NCBI RefSeq assembly: GCF_002210225.1
Contig: NZ_MWUJ01000016.1
Span: forward strand, 1-64,000
DNA: 64,000 nt
Reading direction: 5' to 3'
Source of the DNA: Geofilum rhodophaeum
Lineage (GTDB): Bacteria; Bacteroidota; Bacteroidia; Bacteroidales; Marinilabiliaceae
Position numbers and translations under genes: made by a program. The notes under the pieces are model-generated. The model was given only the letters and a program-made list of their open reading frames with translations. It had not been told where the DNA came from and did not search any database. Within the stretch, counting starts at the first letter, position 1; every line of letters starts with the position of its first letter. Below, piece after piece: positions 54,289-63,485 of the stretch.

Positions 54289-55959
54289 ATGCGCTCAGAC
54301 ATCGAGATTGCCCAAAGTACGCAACTGCGCCCCATTAGGGAAATTGCTGCCCGACTGGGGGTTAAGGAGGACCAACTGGAACCTTACGGACACTACAAGG
54401 CCAAACTTCCCCTTTCTTTAATTCAAGCGGATAAAATCAGAGACAAAAAGCTGATTCTGGTCTCTGCCATTTCTCCCACTCCGGCCGGCGAAGGCAAAAC
54501 CACCATTTCCATCGGTCTGAGCGAGGGACTCAACCGCATAGGCAAGCAAAGTACCGTGGTGCTTCGTGAACCCAGTCTCGGCCCGGTATTTGGCATTAAG
54601 GGCGGGGCCACCGGTGGAGGACACGCCCAGGTGGTGCCCATGGAGGACATTAATCTGCATTTTACGGGGGACTTCTCGGCCATTGAAAAGGCCAATAATC
54701 TGCTGGCGGCACTCATCGACAACAACATTCAGAGTCAGAGCACCTCCCTGGGCCTGGATCCCCGGACGGTACACTGGAAGCGGGTGATGGATATGAACGA
54801 CCGGGCCCTGCGCCACATCATTGTGGGCTTAGGGGGTACGGCATCAGGGGTTCCGCGCGAAACAGGCTTTGACATTACGGCGGCTTCTGAAATCATGGCG
54901 ATTTTGTGCCTGGCAGAAGATTTTCACGACCTGAAGCAGCGCATCGGCAACATTTTTGTCGGTTTTACCTACGATAAAAAGCCGGTCTTCGCCAGGGACC
55001 TGAAGGCAGAAGGCGCTATGGCGGCGCTGCTTAAAGACGCGATAAAACCCAACCTGGTGCAAACACTCGAGGGCAATCCGGCCATCATCCATGGGGGACC
55101 CTTTGCCAACATCGCTCAGGGGACCAACTCGGTACTGGCCACCAAAATGGGTTTGTCGTTGAGTGAGTATGTGGTGACGGAAGCCGGCTTTGGTTTCGAT
55201 CTGGGGGCGGAAAAATTCCTGGACATCAAATGCGTGTCGGCAGGCATACAGCCCAGTGCCGCAGTGCTGGTGGCGACCATCCGCGCCCTTAAATACCATG
55301 GTGGTGTGACACTGAGTGCGCTGAACCAACCCGATGCTGCAGCCGTGGAGAGGGGCCTCGAAAACCTGGAAAAGCACGTGGAAAACATGCGTAAGTTTAA
55401 TGTTTGTCCAGTAGTCGCCATCAACCACTTTGCCAGCGATTCGGAAGAGGAAGTGGCTGCCATAAAAGCCCGTTGCAAGGCGCTGGGCGTAAAAGCCGCT
55501 GTTGCCAGGGTACACGCCGGGGGAGGCGAGGGCGGAGAGGAACTGGCCCGCATGGTGAGCGAAGTAGCCGAAGCCTGTACCTGTGAATTTAAACCGCTCT
55601 ACGATTGGAACTGGGAGGTGGAACGAAAAATTGAGACGATTGCCCGTGAAATCTACGGCGCTGCCGCCATTGATTATACACCCCAGGCCAGGGCCGACCT
55701 GAAAAAAATCAGCGACCTGAATCTGGAGCATCTGCCCGTTTGTATCGCCAAAACACAAAAATCGCTCTCCGACAATCCCAAACTGCTGGGACGTCCCGAA
55801 AACTTTGTGGTTACAGTACGCGAAATTGAAATTGCTGCGGGTGCTGGTTTCATCATCCCCATTACGGGCAACATCATGCGTATGCCGGGCTTGCCTGCAC
55901 AACCGGCAGCAGAGAAAATCAACATTGACGACGAAGGAAAAATTACGGGACTGTTTTAA
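54289..55959 (+). CDS. fhs: Formate-tetrahydrofolate ligase
   Basis: ATP-dependent synthesis of 10-formyl-tetrahydrofolate from formate. The 556-residue protein has an ATP-binding loop TPAGEGKTTISIGL at about 63-76, EPSLGPVFGIKGGATGGGHAQVVPMEDINLHFTGD-type substrate region at about 100-135, and the C-terminal GAGFIIPITGNIMRMPGLP. Homology covers the full length, so it is likely active. It stands alone with no folD beside it. It supplies one-carbon units, and a formate source is implied. Confidence 0.95.
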   Translation: MRSDIEIAQSTQLRPIREIAARLGVKEDQLEPYGHYKAKLPLSLIQADKIRDKKLILVSAISPTPAGEGKTTISIGLSEGLNRIGKQSTVVLREPSLGPVFGIKGGATGGGHAQVVPMEDINLHFTGDFSAIEKANNLLAALIDNNIQSQSTSLGLDPRTVHWKRVMDMNDRALRHIIVGLGGTASGVPRETGFDITAASEIMAILCLAEDFHDLKQRIGNIFVGFTYDKKPVFARDLKAEGAMAALLKDAIKPNLVQTLEGNPAIIHGGPFANIAQGTNSVLATKMGLSLSEYVVTEAGFGFDLGAEKFLDIKCVSAGIQPSAAVLVATIRALKYHGGVTLSALNQPDAAAVERGLENLEKHVENMRKFNVCPVVAINHFASDSEEEVAAIKARCKALGVKAAVARVHAGGGEGGEELARMVSEVAEACTCEFKPLYDWNWEVERKIETIAREIYGAAAIDYTPQARADLKKISDLNLEHLPVCIAKTQKSLSDNPKLLGRPENFVVTVREIEIAAGAGFIIPITGNIMRMPGLPAQPAAEKINIDDEGKITGLF

Positions 55960-56000
55960 TCGATTACAGTCCCCCCACTGAAAAACAGGGACGGCCGGGG

Positions 56001-57239
56001 TCAATCGATCCCATCCGCCCCTTCTTCTCCCTCCTCATTAAAGTCGGGATACAGGAAGTCGTTATATGGAAAGCGCGTTACATGTACCTTCATGACCGTG
56101 TTGTAAAGGGTTTCCTTAAACTCCTCGAAATTGGTTTTTTGGAGTGCCGAAATAAAGAGACTGGGGGTGCCCTTCGCCATCCAGGTCGTCTTGAGCTCGT
56201 CCAGCGACACATTGGCCCGTGTGGCCGGGGTAAGATCGTCGGCCTCCTTTTCGATGTGGGTAAAGGCATCGACCTTATTGAAGACCAAAATCACGGGTTT
56301 TTCCCGATCGTCGATTTCCCGTAGGGTTTCGTGCACCACTTCAATTTGCTGCTCAAACCCGGGATGGGAAATGTCAACAATATGCAGCAGCACATCGGCT
56401 TCACGTACTTCGTCGAGGGTCGATTTAAAGGACTCGACCAAATGGTGTGGCAACTTACGGATGAAGCCTACGGTGTCGGCCAACAAAAAGGGCAGGTTGC
56501 CAATAACCACCTTTCGCACCGTGGTATCGAGGGTGGCAAAGAGTTTGTTCTCAGCAAAGACCTCGCTCTTACTTAGGGCGGTCATGAGGGTGGACTTGCC
56601 CACATTGGTATAACCCACCAGGGCAACGCGCACCAGTTTCCCCCGGTTCTTACGCTGGGTGGCCATTTGTCGGTCAATTTTCTTCAAATCGTCCTTAAGC
56701 TTGGCAATAATGTCGCGAATGATCCGCCGGTCGGTCTCGATCTCTTTTTCCCCCGGGCCACGCATTCCGATACCCCCTCGCTGTCGCTCAAGGTGGGTCC
56801 ACATGCGGGTGAGTCGCGGCAGCAAATACTGGTATTGGGCCAGTTCTACCTGGGTTTTAGCGTGGGCCGTGCGGGCACGACGGGCAAAAATGTCGAGAAT
56901 AAGATTGGTCCTGTCGAGGATCCGACGCTTCAAAACAGCCTCAATATTCTTCAATTGCGAGGGCGAAAGTTCATCGTCGAAAATTACGCCGCTGATGTCT
57001 TCGTGCACCTTCAGGTATTCAAGAATCTCCTGCAATTTTCCGCTGCCCACATAACTGCGCTTATCGGCCATGGTAAGCGACTGCACAAAACGACGCCCGG
57101 GCTCTGCGCCGGCTGTTTCGGCCAGAAAAGCCAGTTCATCAAGGTGTTCCTGAACCACAGCCTCACTCAGATCGGGGGTGCGCACAGCAACTAAAATAAC
57201 TTGTTCCAATTGCTTATCGGTCGTCAACAATTCGCTCAT
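56001..57239 (-). CDS. hflX: Ribosome-associated GTPase HflX
   Basis: GTPase that splits stalled ribosomes. The 412-residue protein from the ATG at 57239 has an N-terminal nucleotide-binding domain with YVGSGKLQEIL, a coiled linker with RGGIGMRGPGEKEIETDRR, and a G domain: GYTNVGKST (G1), DTVGFIRKLPHHLVESFKSTL (G3) and NKVD (G4). The C terminus is acidic. A consensus promoter at 57258-57291 supports the 57239 start; a TTG at 57290 would sit in the promoter itself. Confidence 0.95.
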   Translation of the reverse strand: MSELLTTDKQLEQVILVAVRTPDLSEAVVQEHLDELAFLAETAGAEPGRRFVQSLTMADKRSYVGSGKLQEILEYLKVHEDISGVIFDDELSPSQLKNIEAVLKRRILDRTNLILDIFARRARTAHAKTQVELAQYQYLLPRLTRMWTHLERQRGGIGMRGPGEKEIETDRRIIRDIIAKLKDDLKKIDRQMATQRKNRGKLVRVALVGYTNVGKSTLMTALSKSEVFAENKLFATLDTTVRKVVIGNLPFLLADTVGFIRKLPHHLVESFKSTLDEVREADVLLHIVDISHPGFEQQIEVVHETLREIDDREKPVILVFNKVDAFTHIEKEADDLTPATRANVSLDELKTTWMAKGTPSLFISALQKTNFEEFKETLYNTVMKVHVTRFPYNDFLYPDFNEEGEEGADGID

Positions 57240-57257
57240 CTCTTTTATCTTTTGCCA

Positions 57258-57291
57258 CAAAAATAAGGGAAATTTTGGCAGTAAATGCAAA
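57258..57291 (-). promoter_or_regulatory. Bacteroidota-type promoter of hflX
   Basis: On the minus strand, TTTG (57291-57288), 22 bases, TATTTTTG (57265-57258). The predicted leader before the hflX ATG is about 12-15 bases. Its -33 element overlaps the tonB terminator. Confidence 0.7.
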
Positions 57292-57317
57292 AACCCGGTC
57301 TGAGTTCAGACCGGGTT
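57284..57317 (-). terminator. Terminator of the TonB-family gene
   Basis: aacccggtctga and tcagaccgggtt form a strong stem. On the minus strand it is followed by a T run, ending the tonB transcript just before hflX begins. Confidence 0.85.
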
Positions 57318-57340
57318 ATGCTTAAGGTATTTAAACCTGT

Positions 57341-58024
57341 TTACTGCAATACAAAATTGATGGGTACCGTATAGGATACGCGCACCGGACGGTTACGCTG
57401 CTTACCGGGCTTCCACTTAGGCATGGCTTCTACCACGCGAAGGGCTTCACGATCGAGACTGGGATCCACTCCCCGAAGGATGGTGGCGTTGGTCACTTCT
57501 CCATTTTGATTGATAACAAACTGGATGTAAACACGTCCCTGAATTCCGTTCTCCTGAGCAATAACCGGGTAACGAACCGATTGGGCCAGGTACTTCTGCA
57601 AGGCTTCATTACCACCCGGAAACTCAGGCATTTCTTCCACAATCATGAAGATTTCACCTTCATCCCTGGTTTCTTCCTCGAACACCATGTTGGAAAAATC
57701 TACGATGTCGTCCTGATCCATTTCGGTATCCATGATTTCCAACTCCTCGTCCAACTCCACGTCGTCTTCCACAATATTCAAAATGTCGGCGACTGCTGGC
57801 GGCGGGGGCGGCGGCGGGGGCTTCACTTCTTCCTGTCGGGTGATGGGGATGATCTCCTCCTCCACCTCGATGGCCTCTTCCTGGAGACTAAAGTCAACAT
57901 TTACGTCGGTACTCGTCCATTCAAAGGCCACCAGGACCAACGAAAGCACTACAACAAGACCGATCTGCAGAAAGACCGTTTTTTTGCTTTCAAGGTCTGC
58001 TTTGGGTGTCTTTTTAACTTCCAT
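57341..58024 (-). CDS. TonB-family energy transducer
   Basis: The 227-residue protein has a short basic cytoplasmic head, one transmembrane helix (about 21-40), and a short acidic stretch. A run of eight prolines (about 72-79) precedes an acidic linker (about 85-125) and a C-terminal TonB domain (about 140-227: FPGGNEALQKYLAQSVRYP, GRVYIQFVINQNGEV, KWKPGKQRNRPVRVSYTVPINF). It transmits proton-motive energy to outer-membrane receptors. No exbB/exbD or receptor gene is adjacent, so its partner system is unknown. Confidence 0.9.
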   Translation of the reverse strand: MEVKKTPKADLESKKTVFLQIGLVVVLSLVLVAFEWTSTDVNVDFSLQEEAIEVEEEIIPITRQEEVKPPPPPPPPAVADILNIVEDDVELDEELEIMDTEMDQDDIVDFSNMVFEEETRDEGEIFMIVEEMPEFPGGNEALQKYLAQSVRYPVIAQENGIQGRVYIQFVINQNGEVTNATILRGVDPSLDREALRVVEAMPKWKPGKQRNRPVRVSYTVPINFVLQ

Positions 58025-58350
58025 AACAAATAGTTACTGGTTACTAGAAATTTACAAAGTATCAAAATTCAACAATCCGACGGGGAAGTAACACTTGCAA
58101 CCCTTGCCGTAATCGAGCGATAAAAATAAGTTTTTATGCCCACATATTGCAAGGATTTTCATGAATATTGTCAAATCGTCCGAATTTTTAAAAAAATTAA
58201 CAGTAGTGTTCGCAGCGGGCATTACGTGAGTCCGGGAACAGGGAGCGCATTCTGCTGAACGTTAACAGCGGCGGGAAGGCCATTCCTTAGCTTAAGCTTA
58301 TAATGAATATACTACCTGAAAACACCAAAAGCAAGCGCCTTAGTATTGTT

Positions 58351-58394
58351 TAACTTTGTAACACATTATTATACAGAAGGCCTGCAGACAGGCC
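58351..58394 (+). ncRNA. Possible small RNA or upstream promoter with hairpin
   Basis: A perfect -7 box TAACTTTG (58351-58358) predicts a start near 58365, followed by the hairpin GGCCTG-CAGA-CAGGCC (58379-58394). There is no clear T run after the hairpin and no -33 TTTG, so this is only a candidate. Confidence 0.25.
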
Positions 58395-58426
58395 GCTGAA
58401 AAGGGCAAATAATTTTTCTGCTTTTG

Positions 58427-58459
58427 TTTGGAAGCAATAAGAAAAATGATTTATATTTG
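58427..58459 (+). promoter_or_regulatory. Promoter of tRNA-Ala
   Basis: TTTG (58427-58430), 21 bases, TATATTTG (58452-58459): full consensus match, with a start near 58466, ten bases before the tRNA. Confidence 0.85.
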
Positions 58460-58475
58460 CACTCGCTAAGAAAAC

Positions 58476-58552
58476 GGGGGCATAGCTCAGTTGGCTAGAG
58501 CGTTTGACTGGCAGTCAAGAGGTCAGGGGTTCGACTCCCCTTGTCTCCACCA
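58476..58552 (+). tRNA. tRNA-Ala (GGC), CCA encoded
   Basis: Cloverleaf with acceptor arms GGGGGCA/TGTCTCC including the alanine identity pair G3-U70, D arm GCTC/GAGC, anticodon loop CTGGCAG (anticodon GGC) and T arm AGGGG-TTCGACT-CCCCT. The CCA end (58550-58552) is encoded. Confidence 0.96.
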
Positions 58553-58583
58553 AGGCAACAACGACATCGTTGTTGCCTTTTTC
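58552..58583 (+). terminator. Terminator of tRNA-Ala
   Basis: A 13-base perfect stem (aaggcaacaacga / tcgttgttgcctt, two-base loop) followed by a T run begins at the last base of the tRNA CCA end. Confidence 0.92.
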
Positions 58584-58652
58584 TTTTGCGCAGCTTAGAC
58601 TTTATTAACACCGATTTCTCCCACTCTGCTTTCGCTTAAACATTGAAAACCT

Positions 58653-58660
58653 TAACTTTG
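58653..58660 (+). promoter_or_regulatory. -7 box of the flippase-like gene
   Basis: TAACTTTG is a perfect -7 match, with TTTC 19 bases upstream (58630-58633). The predicted leader is only about ten bases before the ATG at 58677. Confidence 0.6.
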
Positions 58661-58676
58661 TTGTTTTGAAAAAAGC

Positions 58677-59753
58677 ATGACAGACAACTCTGGGAAAATC
58701 CTGAAAAGCATACATCCGGCACGCATTGTCCTCCCTATTTTTATAGGCATTGCAGTGACGGGTTTTATGCTGTACCGCGAATACGAACCCGGCAGTCTTT
58801 CCCTCCTCAGCTTTAGTCTCCAATCGGTCTTTTGGCTTCTGGTGTCTTTTTTATTTATGGCCCTGCGCGATTTTGGCTACATGATTCGCTTGCGCATTCT
58901 CTCCGGCAAGGTGCTTTCGTGGCGCAAATCATTCAACATTATTATGCTGTGGGAATTCACCTCAGCCATCACACCCTCCTCCATAGGGGGTACCAGCGTA
59001 GCCATCTTTTTCATCAACAAGGAGGGCGTGCGACTGGGACGCAGCACAGCCCTGGTTATGGTGACGTCCTTTTTAGACGAGCTATACTTTATCCTGACTT
59101 TTCCGCTGGTACTGCTGCTGATTGGCCGCAGCGATATTTTCTCGCTGGACGGCAGTGCATTTACCGGCCCCTGGTACCACAACCAGTATTTGATTTTTGC
59201 CCTTACCGGCTATGCTTTAAAGTTTCTCTATACGCTGGTGATTGCTTACGGACTGTTTTTTAACCCACGGGGACTCAAATGGGTATTGCTTTGGATTTTT
59301 AAGTTGCCCATTATACGCAAGTGGCGTCCGCAAGCCAACGAGTCGGGTTCAGAACTCATACAGGCTTCGCGGGAATTCAAAACCTGGCCCTTCCGCAACT
59401 GGCTCAAAACCTTTTTGGCCACAGCACTCAGCTGGACCTCGCGCTACTGGGTGGTCAACGCCCTTATTATCACTTTCTTCGGGGTAAGCTGGCTCAACTG
59501 GGACGAACACTTCCTGGTTTTTGGCAAGCAATTGGTAATGTGGATCATGATGCTGGTAAGTCCCACCCCGGGCGGCAGCGGTTTTGCCGAATATGTGTTC
59601 CGGGGGTTTCTGGCCGGATTTATTCCTGCAGGAACCGGAGTAGCCATGGCCTTTCTGTGGCGACTGGTCAGCTACTATCCCTACCTCTTCATTGGGGCTT
59701 TTGTCATTCCCCGCTGGGTTAAAAAACACTTCGTAACCCGACGCAAGCCATAA
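58677..59753 (+). CDS. Flippase-like membrane protein (UPF0104 / LPG synthase membrane region)
   Basis: The 358-residue integral membrane protein has about eight hydrophobic segments. It contains the family motifs FMALRDFGYMIRLRIL, WEFTSAITPSSIGGTSVAIFFINKEG (about 98-123) and SPTPGGSGFAEYVF (about 300-313). These belong to the lysylphosphatidylglycerol synthase/AglD membrane superfamily. The soluble aminoacyl-transferase half of MprF is absent, so lysyl-lipid synthesis is not expected; lipid flipping or glycolipid handling is the usual guess. It has its own promoter and stands alone. Confidence 0.8.
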   Translation: MTDNSGKILKSIHPARIVLPIFIGIAVTGFMLYREYEPGSLSLLSFSLQSVFWLLVSFLFMALRDFGYMIRLRILSGKVLSWRKSFNIIMLWEFTSAITPSSIGGTSVAIFFINKEGVRLGRSTALVMVTSFLDELYFILTFPLVLLLIGRSDIFSLDGSAFTGPWYHNQYLIFALTGYALKFLYTLVIAYGLFFNPRGLKWVLLWIFKLPIIRKWRPQANESGSELIQASREFKTWPFRNWLKTFLATALSWTSRYWVVNALIITFFGVSWLNWDEHFLVFGKQLVMWIMMLVSPTPGGSGFAEYVFRGFLAGFIPAGTGVAMAFLWRLVSYYPYLFIGAFVIPRWVKKHFVTRRKP

Positions 59754-59887
59754 TTTTTGACCAATTCTGCCGTTTTAGTGATTAAACAGCAGCGAAATCG
59801 ATCTCGTTTCCCTAATTTGTACCTGCCTAATTACGCGGGTTAACAGCGTTGGTATTTGGTCGAACTTTTATTCAATTAAAGGAAGAA

Positions 59888-60763
59888 ATGACTAGGATCT
59901 TGTCCTATATGGTCAAAGGGGTGATGCTCAGCTTGCTTTTTTCTGCCTGCCACATGGGTGCAAAAAAAGAAGCACCCAATCCGGTCCCTGAAATACCGGA
60001 ATTGGTGGTATATTGTGAAAACGGTATGGCAGCTCCCATCTATGAACTGGCGCGCCAATTTGAAAAGCGCTATGCCTGCAAGGTCCACATACACAACGAC
60101 AACGCTCGCAACCTGCTCCACACCATCAGCACCAGCAGCGACGGCGACCTGTTTATTCCGGACAGCGAATACGGGCTGGATTTGCTGCGACAAGCGACAC
60201 CCGAACTGCTGGGAACAAGTCTCTACCTGGGGAGTAACCGGCTCATAGCGATGGTGCCAAAGAACAATCCGGAGGCTTTCCAGGGGAAGCTTTCGGAACT
60301 GGCCGATCCGCGCTTTGCCCTTATCCTGGCCAATCCCGAATCGAGCTCCCTGGGCTTCCATACCCGTGAACTGCTGATGCAGGCCGGAATTTACCCGGAA
60401 GTCATCCAAAACACCATGACCCTCTCGGCCGACAACCGTGGACTGGTTCGGAGTATTCAGCGGGGCGAGGCTACCCTGACCATAGACTGGCTGTCCAGTT
60501 ACTACTACAACAGCAATCAGAATTACGTAGACACGGTGGCACTTAAGGACCTGTATCCGGAGGCCCACGTTTACGCAGCCATACTGGCGAAGCCGGCCCA
60601 TCCCGGCCTGGCACACACCTTTTTGGCCTTGCTCAGTTCTGCAGAGACCACCGAACTGCTGAGCCATCACGGCCTCATTCGCAAAAGACAGGTGATACAA
60701 ATCCAACGAGAAATACCTGAAAATGATTCAAATCCGAAAAATTTGGAAAACCTTCGGGATTAA
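59888..60763 (+). CDS. Lipoprotein ABC-type binding protein (ModA-like), coupled to a histidine kinase
   Basis: The 291-residue protein has a signal peptide ending SLLFSAC (C21). The mature protein has the two-lobed periplasmic binding fold of the molybdate/sulfate group: ELVVYCENGMAAPIYELARQFEKRY at about 36-60, GDLFIPDSEYGLD, and NPESSSLGFHTRELL with a later RSIQRGEATLTIDWLSSYY. It has no permease or ATPase gene beside it. Instead, its end overlaps the histidine kinase start by 41 bases, so it likely delivers the ligand signal to that kinase. The ATG at 59888 was chosen over a TTG upstream because the signal peptide starts there. The ligand is unknown, possibly a small oxyanion. Confidence 0.8.
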   Translation: MTRILSYMVKGVMLSLLFSACHMGAKKEAPNPVPEIPELVVYCENGMAAPIYELARQFEKRYACKVHIHNDNARNLLHTISTSSDGDLFIPDSEYGLDLLRQATPELLGTSLYLGSNRLIAMVPKNNPEAFQGKLSELADPRFALILANPESSSLGFHTRELLMQAGIYPEVIQNTMTLSADNRGLVRSIQRGEATLTIDWLSSYYYNSNQNYVDTVALKDLYPEAHVYAAILAKPAHPGLAHTFLALLSSAETTELLSHHGLIRKRQVIQIQREIPENDSNPKNLENLRD

Positions 60764-63479
60764 GACTGCCCTCGGAACAAAAAAACGACTGCTGCCTTTT
60801 CTTCACGAAAAAGTCATCCGCAAGCTTTTTGGCCTGCTGATTATATTTCTGTTGACCATTTTAGGGGTGCTGCTGCTCGAAAATTACTTTGACCGCCATT
60901 ACACCCTGCGCTATCAAACCATTATTCGCAATCAGGAACAAAAACAAAAGCTGGCTTTTATTCTTAAGGAACAGCTTATGAATATCCAGTTTGCCCTACG
61001 CAATTATCCAAGCATAAGTCACCAACAACAAATCACCAACAACCACGAATACATTAAAGAATACATCAGCCGCTGCCAGCAACTGGTCCGCCTGATGAAC
61101 GAGGGCGGAAGTTTCGAATACCGAAACACCGTAACGATGGCAACCACCGATGAAATAACCGAAACCATCTACTACGAGACCGACGCCTACACCGGAACCA
61201 TCAATGAATACACGCAATTGTTGCCCGCCCTAGAGGATCTCCAAAGTATTTCTGCGCGTATAGCGGAGCTGCGCACCAGCAACAAAAGCAGCCTGGGTGA
61301 GACCTTCCCCACCCTCGAAGAAAACATCGCCTTCTATTTAAAACAAAGCGACAGTATTTTTGAGCGCATTTTTGAAATAGAACGTAAGGGGGCCTATCAG
61401 ATTCAGAAGAATGTGGTTTCGGTGAACAATACGAGCATTAATGTGCTCAAGAGCTACAACAACATCAAGTACCTTGTTCTGGTTTTCATTTCGTTGGTGG
61501 CGGGCACGCTTACCTACCTCCTCATCATCCAGATATCACGCATTATTCTTTTCCGTAATAAAACCGAAAGCACCAACAAAAAATTGCTTTTGGCCGTGGA
61601 ACAGAGTCCGGTTGCCATCATGATTACCGATACCCGCGGAATCATCGAATACGTCAACGAAAACTTTGTCCTGAAAACCGGCTACCAAAAGGAGGAAGTA
61701 AAGGGTACCCGCCCCTATTTTTTCAACAACAACATCAACAACTTTCCCGATTTGGTAATGACCAGCATACAGGCCGGACATTCGTGGTCGGGCGAAGTGG
61801 AGACCAGCAACAAGGCGGGACAAAAATACTGGGAAAGGGTACAAATATCTCCCGTATTCGACGAGGCAGACAGCATCAGCAACTTCATTATTATACGAGA
61901 AGACATTACCGAAAAGCAAAGACTTACGCAAAGCCTGAACGAATCGGTAAAAAACCTGAAAAACATAACCGAAAACCTTCCGGTCGGCATTCTCATTGCC
62001 GATGCCCAGCATCAGATCATTCAAATCAATCAAACGGCTGCGAAGACTATGGGATTTAACGAAATGCAGGCAGCCTTGGATTACATCAACAGTCACCCCT
62101 ACTCCCAGCTGTTTGAGAAATTGCAGGAAAGTCATTACCACGATGTGAACTCGGGTCTTAACGTGCTGACCCTCGAAGAACGTTTGACTTTGCCCGAAAA
62201 CAACATTTCGCGCATTATTCTGAAAAACATCATTCCCATTCGACTGAACAACGCAGATGTGCGCCTGGAGGCTTTCATGGACATTAGCGCCCAAAAAGCC
62301 CTTCAAAAGAAAGAGGCGGAAGCCAATCGGGCCAAATCAGAATTTTTGGCGAATATGAGCCATGAAATCAGAACGCCGATGAACGGCATTGTGGGCGCAG
62401 CCGAATTATTGGGCAGTACCAGACTCAATATCGAACAGCAGCAAATACTTTCGGTCATCTCCCGCTCCTGCAACAACCTGACCTCCATCATCAACGACAT
62501 CCTCGACTTTTCAAAGATTGAGGCCGGGAAGATGAAGATTGAACCAACGGCATTTACACTGAGCAAGACCCTCGACTATCTGAAACAACAATTCCAGATA
62601 CGAGCCAGTGAAAAAAATCTTCAGCTCCGGACCGAAACGGAACACTTTCCGGAGATATTAATAGGCGATGAGGGTCGACTTTTGCAGATTTTGATCAACC
62701 TCATGGACAACGCGGTAAAATTTACCGAACAGGGAGAAATTGTCCTAAGGATAAGCAGAGTAAAAGAAGAGGCACACCAATTAAGCCTGCATTTTACCGT
62801 AGAAGATTCCGGCATCGGCATTCCCCCGGAAAAAATTGAACGCATTTTCGATTCCTTTACCCAGGTCGATGGATCCACCACACGCAAATATGGCGGCACA
62901 GGATTAGGGACCACCATCTCAAAAATGCTGGTGGAACTGATGGGCGGAAAAATCTGGGTAGAGAGTCCCCATCCCGATTATGCCTGGTCAAAGGACCATC
63001 CGGGCACCATTTTCCACTTTGTTTTGCCGCTCGGTCTTCCAAGCTCGAAAACAGAGGAATCGGCTGCTGGTGAGGGGGGAAACCCCAAAGGGAAAAAAGC
63101 ATCTAAAAATGGCGCCCGGGCACAGCAAATTCTTCTGGTAGAGGACAACCCCATCAACCAGAAGATTGCTGAAAAAATGCTGCAGCGTCTGCATTATTCG
63201 GTGACCATTGCCGCCAATGGTCAGGAAGCACTGGACTTGCTGTTGGACCAAAAAGCACCCTGCGATCTGGTTTTGATGGATGTGCAAATGCCGGTGCTGA
63301 ACGGACTGGATGCAACGCGGGAGCTGCGCAACAACAAAGTGGCGCTTCCCATTATTGCCATGACTGCCAATGTGATGAAAGGCGACCGGGAGTTGTGTAT
63401 GGCTGCCGGCATGAACGACTATATTGGAAAACCGGTACGCATAGAGACCCTGGAAACAACGCTGAACCGCTGGTTGTAG
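60723..63479 (+). CDS. Hybrid sensor histidine kinase with PAS domains and receiver
   Basis: Inner-membrane two-component sensor of 918 residues. TM1 (about 35-52) and TM2 (about 250-272) enclose a helical periplasmic sensor region (about 60-245). Two PAS domains follow (about 290-405, with AVEQSPVAIMITDTRG; about 415-530). HisKA has H547 in NMSHEIRTPMNG, HATPase has LMDNAVKF, VEDSGIGIPPEKI and GGTGLGTTIS, and a receiver domain (about 800-918) has D853 in LMDVQMPVLNG. All catalytic residues are present. The output regulator is not encoded nearby. It is translated coupled to the binding-protein gene (41-base overlap). Confidence 0.93.
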   Translation: MIQIRKIWKTFGIKTALGTKKRLLPFLHEKVIRKLFGLLIIFLLTILGVLLLENYFDRHYTLRYQTIIRNQEQKQKLAFILKEQLMNIQFALRNYPSISHQQQITNNHEYIKEYISRCQQLVRLMNEGGSFEYRNTVTMATTDEITETIYYETDAYTGTINEYTQLLPALEDLQSISARIAELRTSNKSSLGETFPTLEENIAFYLKQSDSIFERIFEIERKGAYQIQKNVVSVNNTSINVLKSYNNIKYLVLVFISLVAGTLTYLLIIQISRIILFRNKTESTNKKLLLAVEQSPVAIMITDTRGIIEYVNENFVLKTGYQKEEVKGTRPYFFNNNINNFPDLVMTSIQAGHSWSGEVETSNKAGQKYWERVQISPVFDEADSISNFIIIREDITEKQRLTQSLNESVKNLKNITENLPVGILIADAQHQIIQINQTAAKTMGFNEMQAALDYINSHPYSQLFEKLQESHYHDVNSGLNVLTLEERLTLPENNISRIILKNIIPIRLNNADVRLEAFMDISAQKALQKKEAEANRAKSEFLANMSHEIRTPMNGIVGAAELLGSTRLNIEQQQILSVISRSCNNLTSIINDILDFSKIEAGKMKIEPTAFTLSKTLDYLKQQFQIRASEKNLQLRTETEHFPEILIGDEGRLLQILINLMDNAVKFTEQGEIVLRISRVKEEAHQLSLHFTVEDSGIGIPPEKIERIFDSFTQVDGSTTRKYGGTGLGTTISKMLVELMGGKIWVESPHPDYAWSKDHPGTIFHFVLPLGLPSSKTEESAAGEGGNPKGKKASKNGARAQQILLVEDNPINQKIAEKMLQRLHYSVTIAANGQEALDLLLDQKAPCDLVLMDVQMPVLNGLDATRELRNNKVALPIIAMTANVMKGDRELCMAAGMNDYIGKPVRIETLETTLNRWL

Positions 63480-63485
63480 TTGTAA

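Larger units (their letters stand above)
58025..58475. other. Intergenic region between the TonB gene and tRNA-Ala
   Basis: About 450 bases without a convincing gene. It holds an orphan perfect -7 box at 58351-58358, a GC hairpin at 58379-58394 and the tRNA-Ala promoter at 58427-58459. The left half is AT-rich with no recognised structure. Confidence 0.6.

Noticed and set aside
54844-56004. 386-codon minus-strand frame inside fhs
   Set aside because: The plus strand carries full-length formate-tetrahydrofolate ligase; the antisense frame is His/Phe-rich without domains.
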